Source: QAMX01 sp003149835 (GTDB taxonomy: Bacteria; Bacillota; Clostridia; Oscillospirales; QAMX01). From it: a DNA stretch of 27,807 nucleotides. The stretch covers positions 1 through 27,807 of the forward strand of contig CAUGMN010000034.1 in NCBI GenBank assembly GCA_959600635.1, written 5' to 3'. Both the position numbers and the translations under genes were made by a program. The notes beneath the pieces are model-generated. The model had not been told where the DNA came from, did no database searches, and saw only the letters and a program-made list of their open reading frames with translations. Numbering within the stretch: the first letter of the stretch is position 1; each line of letters begins with the position of its first letter. Positions 16,491-23,942 of this stretch are shown piece after piece.

Positions 16491-16982
16491 TCAATAGTAA
16501 AAACCTTCACGGCGAAGCAGTTTTACAAATTCAAAAATCTGTTTACCTTCAATGCCGAATGGGAAAATAAACGAAAATCCGATTTCCTTTTCATCGCAAG
16601 CACAGATACAATCTTTCATTTCTTGTATCGTCTGTCCAGTGTGGTAGAAGTCCGAAAGATAATCCGTTACGCCGTATGCTTCAAATTGATATCCGACAAA
16701 CTTTTCAAAAGAATATGCCAGGGCGGTATTTCGTTTCAACTTTGTAGATATGGATATTTTATCAAACTGTATCTCGATATCACAAAAGCCTTTGACTCCG
16801 ATAACCGGAATGGGATATGTCTCACGAATCTAATTCCCATTATCATCCTTGTGATAGTGTCCGTTATACCAACCGGATTCCAATTCAAATATTCTGTGAA
16901 ACAAGGCGTGGACAATTTCTGCTTGTTTCATTTCCAAACGGTAATAGGCAGTATTGAGTTCGTTCTGCAATTTTTTATCCAC
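16491..16982 (-). pseudogene. Unknown ORF interrupted by an in-frame amber codon
   Basis: A GTG at 16982 has a perfect AAGGAGG eight bases upstream. The frame runs 50 codons, meets TAG at 16830-16832, then continues without other stops to 16491 for a total of 163 codons. Both sides read as one protein: NELNTAYYRLEMKQAEIV before the stop, IRETYPIPVIGVKGFCDIEI and FEKFVGYQFEAYG after it, ending LRREGFYY. I do not recognise the family; it is a soluble protein of mixed alpha/beta character. A nonsense mutation, a base-calling error, or rarely readthrough would explain the break. The gene precedes the transglutaminase-like gene by 12 bp. Confidence 0.65.
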
Positions 16983-17023
16983 TAAACCAACCTCCTTGCT
17001 TCGGAATATAAAAACCCATAATG

Positions 17024-17052
17024 ATTATAACACAAAAATGTGAAAAAATCTA
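17024..17052 (-). promoter_or_regulatory. Probable promoter of the interrupted ORF/transglutaminase unit
   Basis: A consensus TATAAT on the minus strand (17024-17029), 27 bp before the AAGGAGG site. The -35 at 17047-17052 is poor (TAGATT), so the call rests mainly on the -10 and AT-rich context. Confidence 0.5.
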
Positions 17053-17071
17053 TGATTTTCCAACTAAATGA

Positions 17072-17111
17072 GGCTGAGTCATTCGCTTTATAAAAAGCTT
17101 TTGACTCAGCC
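17072..17111. terminator. Long-loop hairpin at the island edge
   Basis: A perfect 10-bp inverted repeat (GGCTGAGTCA, 17072-17081, with 17102-17111) encloses 20 AT-rich bases. It lies 39 bp after the stop of the minus-strand gene at 17150 and may terminate it, although a T run is not immediate. It also marks the composition change. Confidence 0.45.
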
Positions 17112-17149
17112 CCTTGTGTTTTTATGAGTCTACTGCTGAAAAAGCGCGA

Positions 17150-17806
17150 TCAATTCATGTTGATGATCTTGGCCAGAACGTCGGCAAGCTCGTCTCCGTC
17201 AAGGTCGGCGTCGCCTAAAATGTTCAGCGCCTGCTTTCGCAGCTCGTAGTTTTGCTTTGCCCGCTCGTCGCCGATCTTTTCCGGCCTCGCCTCGGGGCAT
17301 TGCCAGTAGAACAGATTCGTATAGAATTCGATCAGCCGGCAGTTGGTCTCCTCGCGCGCCTTGACGATATCGCCGATCGCCTGCGCGCGGTAATCCGGGG
17401 CGATGCTGTCGTTTCCGCCCAGCTCGCCGATTTTTTCGACGGCGTCGGTCAGATAGGCGGTATTCCCGTGAATGGCTTCGACCTGGCGCAGGATATACTC
17501 CGGAGAAAGATCGGCCGGAGACAAGGGCTGCGGCGCGCCGTCCGCCATAGGGGCGGATTGCCGCGGATCAAAGCCGGGGTCGGGATTGAGGTTTGCGTTG
17601 GGATTGACGGGCGTTTCGTTTCTATTAAACATAGGTGCTTCCTCCAAATCATTCGTCTGTAATCGATTCGGCGGGCACGCAAGACAGATGACGTTCTCAT
17701 CCACAAAGCGCGCCCTGCCGTTTTTCACAAGACCTTTTGCACGCTTGGGATAAGTACAGCCGTAATCCCTTCCGGATTCGTCGGTGACTTTGATGTTTTT
17801 TGTCAT
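17150..17806 (-). CDS. Conserved clostridial protein of unknown function
   Basis: A 218-residue soluble protein in two parts. Residues 1-50 form a compact basic N-terminal domain with YPKRAKGLVKNGRARFVD, ending ICLACPP; I recall this arrangement in other Oscillospirales hypothetical proteins, without a known function. A Pro/Asn-rich linker (about 60-95) joins it to a helical C-terminal part (about 100-218) that includes SPEYILRQVEAIHGNTAYL and ends DLDGDELADVLAKIINMN. GGGGAGG is 8 bases before the ATG at 17806. A near-consensus promoter lies about 100 bp upstream, so it is transcribed on its own. The basic N-terminal domain could bind nucleic acid, but that is only a guess. Confidence 0.8.
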   Translation of the reverse strand: MTKNIKVTDESGRDYGCTYPKRAKGLVKNGRARFVDENVICLACPPNRLQTNDLEEAPMFNRNETPVNPNANLNPDPGFDPRQSAPMADGAPQPLSPADLSPEYILRQVEAIHGNTAYLTDAVEKIGELGGNDSIAPDYRAQAIGDIVKAREETNCRLIEFYTNLFYWQCPEARPEKIGDERAKQNYELRKQALNILGDADLDGDELADVLAKIINMN

Positions 17807-17907
17807 GGGTTTCCTCCCCTCGCACAGCCGCGATCCGGACGATAACGGCTGGTACCTGTTGTACGCGCCGTTTTTTTGAATGGGTGCCGTCCCCTGCGTA
17901 CAAGCTG

Positions 17908-17936
17908 AGTATAACAGAATCGGTCGTTTCTGTCAA
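17908..17936 (-). promoter_or_regulatory. Sigma-A promoter of the 218-residue protein gene
   Basis: Minus-strand TTGACA (17931-17936) and TATACT (17908-17913) with a 17-bp spacer, giving a leader of roughly 95 bases. Confidence 0.8.
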
Positions 17937-18007
17937 TAGAAATAGAAGAAAAAAGTTATATATTTTGTGGTTTTTTGAAAAACGATGTCGGGCTGGTGCG
18001 CGGCGCG

Positions 18008-18922
18008 TTACAGCTGGCCGAGATCGTATGGCGTGGACTGGTAGACGTAATAGTTCAGCCAGTTGGAGTAGAGGAGATTTGCGTGCGAGCGCCACAGATT
18101 GAGCGGCAGCTGCGTCGGATCGTCGCCGGGGAAATAGTTGAACGGCACGGCGGGGGAAAGCCCTTTGTCCGAATCGCGGCGGTATTCCAGCGCGAGGGTT
18201 TCCGCGTCGTATTCGGGGTGTCCGGTCACAAAGATCTGGCGGCCGCTGTGCGCGGCGACAATATAGACGCCGGCCCGGTCGCTGAGCGCGATCAGCTCCA
18301 ACTCCTGATGCGCCAAAACGTCGGCGACCGAAACCTCGGTATGGCGCGAGTGCGGCGCATAAAAGCGGTCGTCAAAACCGCGGACGAGCGGAAGCTTCGG
18401 CCGCTGCAACGAATGCAGGTAAATGCCGGAGAGCTTTTCGGGCAGAGCGCGCTTCGGTAGGCCGTAATGGTAGTAAAGCCCGGCCTGCGCGCCCCAGCAG
18501 ATATGCAGCACGGAGTGGACGTTGGCTTTGCTCCACTCCATGATCTCGCAGAGCTCGCCCCAGTATTCCACCTGCTCAAACGGCAGCTGCTCGACGGGCG
18601 CGCCGGTGATGATCATGCCGTCGTAACGGTTGGCGGAAACCTCCCGAAACGTTTTATAGAAAGAAAGCAGATGCTCCTGCGGCGTGTTCTTCGGCGTGTA
18701 GGTCGAGGTCTGCAAAAGCTCCGGCTCGATCTGAATCGGCGTGTTGGAGAGACAGCGGAGCAGCTGCGCCTCGGTCGCCTGCTTGGTCGGCATGAGGTTG
18801 AGAATCAGGATTTTCAGCGGGCGGATGTCCTGGTGCTGCGCCCGGTGCTCGTCCATAACAAAGATATTTTCCTTTTCGAGAACCGCGCGCGCAGGCAGCG
18901 ACGCGGGTACGGTAATAGGCAT
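18008..18922 (-). CDS. metA: Homoserine O-acetyltransferase (MetA family)
   Basis: A 304-residue enzyme of the HTS/MetA family (PF04204), full length, acylating L-homoserine in methionine biosynthesis. Catalytic residues fall at the canonical positions: Cys142 in HICWGAQAG, His235 and Glu237 in VTGHPEYD. Residue 111 is Glu, and in MetA studies Glu111 goes with acetyl-CoA use and Gly with succinyl-CoA, so acetyl transfer is expected despite the common name homoserine O-succinyltransferase. The ATG at 18922 begins MPITVPASLP, the usual MetA start, and has GGAGG five bases before it; the frame stays open upstream but without a ribosome site. It is a single gene with its own promoter and an unusually long leader, with no other methionine gene nearby. 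Confidence 0.97.
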   Translation of the reverse strand: MPITVPASLPARAVLEKENIFVMDEHRAQHQDIRPLKILILNLMPTKQATEAQLLRCLSNTPIQIEPELLQTSTYTPKNTPQEHLLSFYKTFREVSANRYDGMIITGAPVEQLPFEQVEYWGELCEIMEWSKANVHSVLHICWGAQAGLYYHYGLPKRALPEKLSGIYLHSLQRPKLPLVRGFDDRFYAPHSRHTEVSVADVLAHQELELIALSDRAGVYIVAAHSGRQIFVTGHPEYDAETLALEYRRDSDKGLSPAVPFNYFPGDDPTQLPLNLWRSHANLLYSNWLNYYVYQSTPYDLGQL

Positions 18923-19176
18923 AGAAACCTCCGAAAAACAGTCGTAGAAATCCAAAAGCAGGCCGGAAAGGATTCGCGGCGACGCCGGAAACGGCGGCAA
19001 AAGCCGGCCTTGACAGTCGGATCCATAATAGGGCGTATTTTGCGGCCGCAGGCGGAGCGGAACGCTTCGAGCGGGAGTCCGCGGCGCGGCAACCCCGAAC
19101 AAAGCTCCCCCAAATATTCTCTCGCTCCGCCTCTGCCGCGGCAGCGCGGACAGCGCATGATCCCGCATGGTTTGTC
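18923..19176 (-). promoter_or_regulatory. Structured leader of metA, about 250 nt
   Basis: Between the inferred start near 19176 and the metA ATG lie about 250 GC-rich bases. A 10-bp helix can form between AGGCGGAGCG (minus strand, 19124-19133 region) and CGCTCCGCCT (about 19048-19057), extended by GCCGC/GCGGC. Further GC-rich hairpins fit inside. I looked for the SAM-I core, SAM-II and T-box motifs and did not see them. This may be an unrecognised regulatory RNA or simply a GC-rich spacer. Confidence 0.4.
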
Positions 19177-19181
19177 AATCA

Positions 19182-19210
19182 ATTATAGCATATTCGGCAG
19201 ATCAATACAA
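19182..19210 (-). promoter_or_regulatory. Sigma-A promoter of metA
   Basis: Minus-strand TTGTAT (19205-19210) and TATAAT (19182-19187) separated by 17 bp. It is divergent from the PHP gene promoter about 40 bp away. Confidence 0.75.
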
Positions 19211-19246
19211 GTCTTGCCTGGGCGGCTTGTCAGCGCAAGGCCGAGG

Positions 19247-19275
19247 TTGACAACCGTTCCGGCAGGGCGTATAAT
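19247..19275 (+). promoter_or_regulatory. Sigma-A promoter of the PHP gene
   Basis: Consensus TTGACA (19247-19252) and consensus TATAAT (19270-19275) with a 17-bp spacer, about 45 bp before the GTG at 19321. It is the strongest-looking promoter in the window. Confidence 0.9.
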
Positions 19276-19320
19276 GAAACGGATTGAAACGGAATATCGG
19301 AGAAAAGAGGGTAAAAAACT

Positions 19321-20277
19321 GTGAAAACGCATTTGCTACCTGAACAGGGCCGCTTTTATAAGGCGAATATGCACTGTCATTCCACCTGCTCGGACGGGAA
19401 ATGGACGGTGGAGAGGCTGAAAGAGGAATACATGAAGCGCGGCTATTCGGTCGTGGCCTTCTCCGACCATGACCGCTGTATCAGCCACAACGAGCTGAGC
19501 GGCGCGGATTTTCTGGCGCTGACGGCGTATGAAGCGGATGTCAGCGACTGGGCGGTGAAGGATTCGCGCTTCCGCCGCTGCTATCACTTTAACTGCTTTG
19601 CCAAGTCGCCGGAGGCCGACGGGCGAGAGGTGACGCCGGTCCCGGAGTACCGCGACATGGCCGCCGTCAACGACTTCGTCGCCCGGCTCAATGAGGCCGG
19701 CTTTCTGGTCTGCTACAACCACCCCAACTGGTCGCAGCAGACGCTGGACGATTACGGCGGCCTGAAAGGGCTGTTCGGCTGCGAGGTCTATAACCACAGT
19801 GCCATGCTCGACGGCATCGACGCCGATCAGGAGCAGCCCTACGACGCGCTGCTGCGCCGCGGCAACCGCCTCTTCTGTCTGGCGACCGACGACAACCATG
19901 ACCATTTTCCGCCGGAACACCCGCTCAACGACTCGTTCGGCGGCTTTATCATGATCAAGGCGCCTGCGCTCAGCTACGGCGCGATCATGACGGCGCTTGA
20001 GCGCGGCGAGTTCTACGCCTCGATGGGGCCGGAAATCTACTCTCTGTATGTCGAGGATATGCGGCTGCATGTCGAATGCTCCGGCGTGCGCAGTATCCAC
20101 ATGACGACCGCGGGACGGCGGGCGGCGGTCGCCCGCGCCGAAACCGGGAAGACTCTGACCTCCGCGGCGTTTGAAATCGACCCGACCGACGGCTATGTCC
20201 GCTTGCAGCTGACCGACCGGGAGGGCCTGCGGGCGAACACCAACGCCTGCTTTGTGGATACGCTGCCGCAGAGATAA
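19321..20277 (+). CDS. PHP domain metal-dependent phosphoesterase
   Basis: A 318-residue cytoplasmic protein with the PHP fold (PF02811). Metal ligands appear in order: HCH at 18-20 (NMHCHSTCSDG), SDHD near 48-51, the NHPNW near 137-141 and the ATDDNHDH near 189-196. Two or three metal ions are expected. PHP proteins of this standalone kind hydrolyse phosphate esters such as 3',5'-bisphosphonucleotides or oligonucleotides; the substrate here is not evident. The GTG start has AGAGGG nine bases before it and lies 45 bp downstream of a consensus promoter. The M3 peptidase gene follows 114 bp later on the same strand without an obvious terminator, so co-transcription is likely. Confidence 0.88.
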   Translation: MKTHLLPEQGRFYKANMHCHSTCSDGKWTVERLKEEYMKRGYSVVAFSDHDRCISHNELSGADFLALTAYEADVSDWAVKDSRFRRCYHFNCFAKSPEADGREVTPVPEYRDMAAVNDFVARLNEAGFLVCYNHPNWSQQTLDDYGGLKGLFGCEVYNHSAMLDGIDADQEQPYDALLRRGNRLFCLATDDNHDHFPPEHPLNDSFGGFIMIKAPALSYGAIMTALERGEFYASMGPEIYSLYVEDMRLHVECSGVRSIHMTTAGRRAAVARAETGKTLTSAAFEIDPTDGYVRLQLTDREGLRANTNACFVDTLPQR

Positions 20278-20391
20278 ACGGCGCGCAGCTCGGACAGAAA
20301 AGACGGAGAAAAGAGCCGTTTGCAAGCCTGCGCGCGGCTTTGCCGGCCGCGACGCCGGTTTGTTAGGCTCATTGTGGGAAGGAAAGAGAAA

Positions 20392-22083
20392 ATGAAATTT
20401 TCAGAAATGCCGTACCAGCGCGCCGACATCGCGGCGGCGCGCGGTGAAATCGCCGCGCTTCTGCGCGCTTTTTCCGCCGCAGGCTCGGCGGAGGCGCAGT
20501 TTGCCTGCTATGAGGCGGTGCGGGATATCGCCAAACGGGTGGCGACGATGGAAGCGCTCTGCTATGTGCGCCATACCGTAGACACCAGAGACGCCTTTTA
20601 TGACGCGGAAAACGCTTACTATGACGAAAATATGCCGCTGTTCCGGCTCTCTCTGACGGAATTTTACCGCGCGGCGCTGGCCTCGCCGCACCGGACCGCT
20701 CTGGAAGAGCGCCTCGGCGGGCTGTGGTTTCAAAACGCGGCGCTTCAACTCCAAGGACTGGACGAGCGCATCGTGCCGGAAATGCAGGAGGACAACGCCG
20801 TTTGCAGCGAATACAAAAAGCTCTTGGCGTCGGCTCGTTTCGAATTCGACGGAAAAACGCTGAATCTCTCTCAGCTCCGCGCCTTTCAGCTCTCGCCCGA
20901 CCGCGACGTCCGCAGGCGGGCGTACGCCAAGCGGACGGAGTTTTTCATGGAAAACGCGGAGAAGTTGGACGAAATCTTCGACCGGCTTGTCAAGCTGCGC
21001 ACCGCCGAGGCGAAAAAGCTCGGCTATGACAGCTATACCGAGCTCGGCTATATACATATGATGCGCAACAGCTACGACCGCAGGGACGTCGAGCGCTTCC
21101 GCGCACAGGTCAAGGCGGTGATCGTGCCGCTGGCGGAGCGGCTGCACGAGCGGCGCGCCGCCGCGCTCGGCGTCGAAGCGCTCAAATTCTACGACGAGGA
21201 TGTGTTTTATCCCGGCGGTAACCCCGAGCCGCAGGGCACGCCGGAGGAGCTGTTCGCCGCCGGACGGAAGATGTATGCGGAGCTGTCGGCGGAAACGCGC
21301 GAATTTTTTGACTTTATGCTGGAAAACGAGCTGTTCGACGCGATGGCAAAGGAGGGCAAGTCCGGCGGCGGCTACTGCACGTTCCTGCCGGGCTTCGGCG
21401 CGCCGTTTGTGTTCTCCAATTTTAACGGCACCAGCGAGGACGTCGATACGCTGACGCACGAATGCGGCCATGCTCTGAATTTCTACCTCGCGCGCGATAT
21501 GGAGATTTTGGAGTATCAGGAATCGACGCTCGACGTCGCCGAGATCCACTCGATGTCGATGGAATTTTTCACCGAAGACTGGATGCGTCTCTTTTTCGGC
21601 GCGGACGAGCGGCGCTATTGCGCCATGCACCTCGCCGCGGCGCTGATCTTCCTGCCGTACGGCTGCCTTGTCGACGAATTTCAGCACGAGATCTACGACC
21701 ATCCCGAGCTGACGCCCGCCGAACGCAAGGCGCTGTGGCGGCGCTTGGAGCGGGAATACCAGCCGCATCTGGACTATGACGGCGACCCCTTCTTCGGCGC
21801 GGGCGGGCTGTGGCAGCGGCAGAGCCATATCTACGAGCGGCCGTTTTACTATATCGATTACTGCCTCGCCCAGACCTGCGCGCTGCAATACCGCATCTGG
21901 ATGGAACGCGATTTTCCGTCGGCGTGGAAAAGCTATTGCGGGCTGTCAAAAAAGGCCGGCTCAAAGCGGCTGACGGAACTGGTCGCGGAAGCGGAGCTGC
22001 GCTCGCCGTTTGAAGACGGGTGTATGCGCTTTGTCGCCGGGGAGGCGGAGAAAATTTTGGACCGTTTGGAGGAGCAAAGCTGA
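20392..22083 (+). CDS. M3 family oligoendopeptidase (PepF-like)
   Basis: A 563-residue zinc metallopeptidase of family M3 (PF01432), the usual length for the M3B branch. The active site HECGH is at 356-360, with the third ligand Glu384 in VAEIHSMSMEF, and the substrate-clamp region near YDDYPYY-type tail seen as RPFYYIDYCLAQ. It cleaves short peptides in the cytoplasm. I chose the ATG at 20392, which has GGAAGGAAAG before it and begins MKFSEMPYQRAD; the reading frame remains open 24 codons further upstream without support. It follows the PHP gene and ends before a strong terminator. Confidence 0.93.
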   Translation: MKFSEMPYQRADIAAARGEIAALLRAFSAAGSAEAQFACYEAVRDIAKRVATMEALCYVRHTVDTRDAFYDAENAYYDENMPLFRLSLTEFYRAALASPHRTALEERLGGLWFQNAALQLQGLDERIVPEMQEDNAVCSEYKKLLASARFEFDGKTLNLSQLRAFQLSPDRDVRRRAYAKRTEFFMENAEKLDEIFDRLVKLRTAEAKKLGYDSYTELGYIHMMRNSYDRRDVERFRAQVKAVIVPLAERLHERRAAALGVEALKFYDEDVFYPGGNPEPQGTPEELFAAGRKMYAELSAETREFFDFMLENELFDAMAKEGKSGGGYCTFLPGFGAPFVFSNFNGTSEDVDTLTHECGHALNFYLARDMEILEYQESTLDVAEIHSMSMEFFTEDWMRLFFGADERRYCAMHLAAALIFLPYGCLVDEFQHEIYDHPELTPAERKALWRRLEREYQPHLDYDGDPFFGAGGLWQRQSHIYERPFYYIDYCLAQTCALQYRIWMERDFPSAWKSYCGLSKKAGSKRLTELVAEAELRSPFEDGCMRFVAGEAEKILDRLEEQS

Positions 22084-22255
22084 CGGGGAAAACGGGCCGT
22101 CCGCCCGAAAAGAAAGACAAAAAGGCGCATCCGTTGGTTCGCTTCGGCAGGAACGCCATTCAGGCGAGGCGTTTTCCGCTGCCGGTTACGCACGGCGTTT
22201 GAGCGCCTGAGAATCCCTCCGCTCCGCAGAGGTCTTTACCAAACAGACAAGGAAA

Positions 22256-22295
22256 CGCGTCCCGCCTTTCAAGAGAGGCAGGACGCGCTTTTTTG
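22256..22295. terminator. Terminator between convergent M3 peptidase and URO-D genes
   Basis: A stem with arms at 22256-22267 and 22276-22287 (one internal mismatch, 8-base loop) is followed by six T on the plus strand. It stops the plus-strand transcript and may act on the opposing one. Confidence 0.85.
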
Positions 22296-22323
22296 TCTGT
22301 CAAACGGTTGAAGAGAGAGCCGC

Positions 22324-23373
22324 TTATTTTTCCGGAGAATAGCGGCCGTAGGTTTTGGCGATTTCGATCATGCGTTCCGCCCGCTCAAACGAGGCGTTGG
22401 CCGGATATTCGCAGCCGGTCGCAAGAATAAAGCCGCCCTCTTTTGCAAAGGCGTCGATCATGGATCTGCATTCGGCGTCCCATTCCTCGTCGGTGCCGCA
22501 GATGGCGTTGGCGGGCGTCACGCAGCCGATCAGCGTGACCTCGCGCCCGTATTTTTCTTTGCACTCCGCAAAATCCGCGCAGTCGTCGGGCGGATAGAGG
22601 AAAGAGATCGCGGTCGGGCGCATGCGTTTGATCTGCGTGTCGAAGTAGATTCTTTTGCCGCAGTTGTGAAGCATGACCACGCCGCCCTCGGCGCGGATAT
22701 GATCGGCCAGCTCTTCGACGAGCACGCCCTCGGCCTCGTCCCACATCTCCTTGGACATAATGGAGCCGGAGGCGTAGAGCGTGTCGAGCATGATCGCCGA
22801 AACGCCGGTTTTGATCAGCGCGGAGACGTATTCTTTCAGCGTTTCGTTAATTTCCCGCGCCGCGGCCTTGACCGCATCGATATCGTCGTAGAGATCGAGA
22901 AACAGCTCCTGCTGGCTGCGCAGCATCGAGAGCACGCCGAGCGGCCCGAACACAAATGCGACGACGGGCTTTTTGCCGTTCAATTCATCGACGAGCCGCC
23001 TGCACACGTCGATATGCATCATCATGCGCTGCGAGTCGCGGTAATCCGCTTTTTTGATGGAGGCATAGCCGTCGATATCCGTGACGACGCACTGCGAATA
23101 GTCGGGGTGAGCGGCCTCGTCCTCAGGATAGACGATTTTTTGACCCCATGCGTCGCACTCGACGGAAAGGTCAATGAGCGTGACGATGCAGTCGAGGTCA
23201 AACGTCTCGGCGGCCTTTAAAAACGCCTCGGCGCATACCTCCGCATTCTGCGACCACTCGGGATAAGCGGCGCCTGTAAGCTTGCGGGTAATGCCTGCCA
23301 GGATCGGGCAAACGGGAACGTAATCCGCTTCTGTGTGGCCGAGCGCGGCGGCCACTCTTTCCAGTGAATTCAT
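22324..23373 (-). CDS. URO-D superfamily protein, likely corrinoid-dependent methyltransferase (MtaA/CmuA-like)
   Basis: A 349-residue protein of the URO-D superfamily (PF01208), at the usual length for methylcobalamin:CoM-type methyltransferases. It keeps the zinc-ligand pattern of that branch: His236 and Cys238 in LHNCGK and a later Cys321 in ATGCEYPANAS. The N-terminal MNSLERVAAALGHTEADYVPVCP is the familiar start of MtaA-like proteins. It probably moves a methyl group between a corrinoid protein and a thiol or other acceptor, but no corrinoid protein or partner methyltransferase is in the window. The ATG at 23373 has only a weak GGGG/GGAG site upstream, yet matches the family start. Not an operon partner of the first URO-D gene. 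Confidence 0.88.
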   Translation of the reverse strand: MNSLERVAAALGHTEADYVPVCPILAGITRKLTGAAYPEWSQNAEVCAEAFLKAAETFDLDCIVTLIDLSVECDAWGQKIVYPEDEAAHPDYSQCVVTDIDGYASIKKADYRDSQRMMMHIDVCRRLVDELNGKKPVVAFVFGPLGVLSMLRSQQELFLDLYDDIDAVKAAAREINETLKEYVSALIKTGVSAIMLDTLYASGSIMSKEMWDEAEGVLVEELADHIRAEGGVVMLHNCGKRIYFDTQIKRMRPTAISFLYPPDDCADFAECKEKYGREVTLIGCVTPANAICGTDEEWDAECRSMIDAFAKEGGFILATGCEYPANASFERAERMIEIAKTYGRYSPEK

Positions 23374-23942
23374 AAAGCCCCACTTCTCCGCCGCCGGAAA
23401 AAATTTGACTGACAGTGACGGGAAGCGCGCCGGCGGCGGGAGGCGCGCTCTTAAAAATAACAGGCGATTGTAAAACTCTCGCTTTCCCATTCAAATTCGT
23501 TTTTGAGGTGGCTTTGCCACCTCAAAAACTCGACTTTGGCGAGCAAAGCGAGCCCTCGCGCCGACCAAACGAGCGCAGCGAGTGCGATCAGCGCGAGTCT
23601 CTCGATTGTAAAACTACGTTTTACAATCGACTAAATAAGCGAGGGGAGAGGAAACAAAACAAATCGACACGGCGCGGAAAAAAAGGCCGATTTGCCGGCT
23701 ACAAAAAGGTGGCGGCGGATACGGCGTACGCTGCAAAAGCCAAAAAGATATCCCCGCAGCGTGATTCTCGTGGCAGAGCGACCGGATAAACGGGGATGAA
23801 AGCCGCGCCGCACGAGACATGGGCGTTACGAACAAGCGATGGCACCGCGAGCGCGCGGCGTTTGTCAAAGCGCCGCGCAGGCATTTTACCGGGCTCTTAC
23901 CGGATGGGAGGGGCGAACTGCAAAGCCTTATGGAAGATCCGG
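23374..23942. other. 569-bp gene-free stretch with repeats
   Basis: I see no convincing gene here; the short open frames lack ribosome sites and recognisable content. The 5' third carries the palindromes listed separately, joined by repeated GCGAG-type motifs between 23530 and 23600. The rest, to 23942, is GC-rich with purine-rich tracts and I see no clear function in it. Confidence 0.6.
23465..23630. repeat. Two perfect hairpins and a 13-bp direct repeat
   Basis: A 14-bp perfect palindrome stem with 3-base loop spans 23499-23529, and a 13-bp one with 3-base loop spans 23602-23630. The sequence CGATTGTAAAACT at 23465-23477 recurs at 23603-23615 and is inverted in the second arm of the second hairpin. 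The interval is rich in GCGAG-type motifs. It may be a dispersed repeat or paired terminators. Confidence 0.6.

Noticed and set aside
11973..17898. GGGGACGGCAC shared by the tRNA leader and the leader of the 17150 gene
   Set aside because: An 11-base match in GC-rich DNA with no further similarity around it; probably chance.
18923..19187. SAM riboswitch or T-box before metA
   Set aside because: Neither the SAM-I junction motifs nor a T-box consensus is recognisable; kept as an unclassified leader.
22084..22255. Small frames after the M3 peptidase
   Set aside because: Overlap each other in several frames, no start signals, and end just before a terminator.
23614..23868. Short open frames of 60-85 codons in the 23.4-23.9 kb gap
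   Set aside because: No ribosome sites, arginine-rich shadow composition, and overlap with palindromic repeats.
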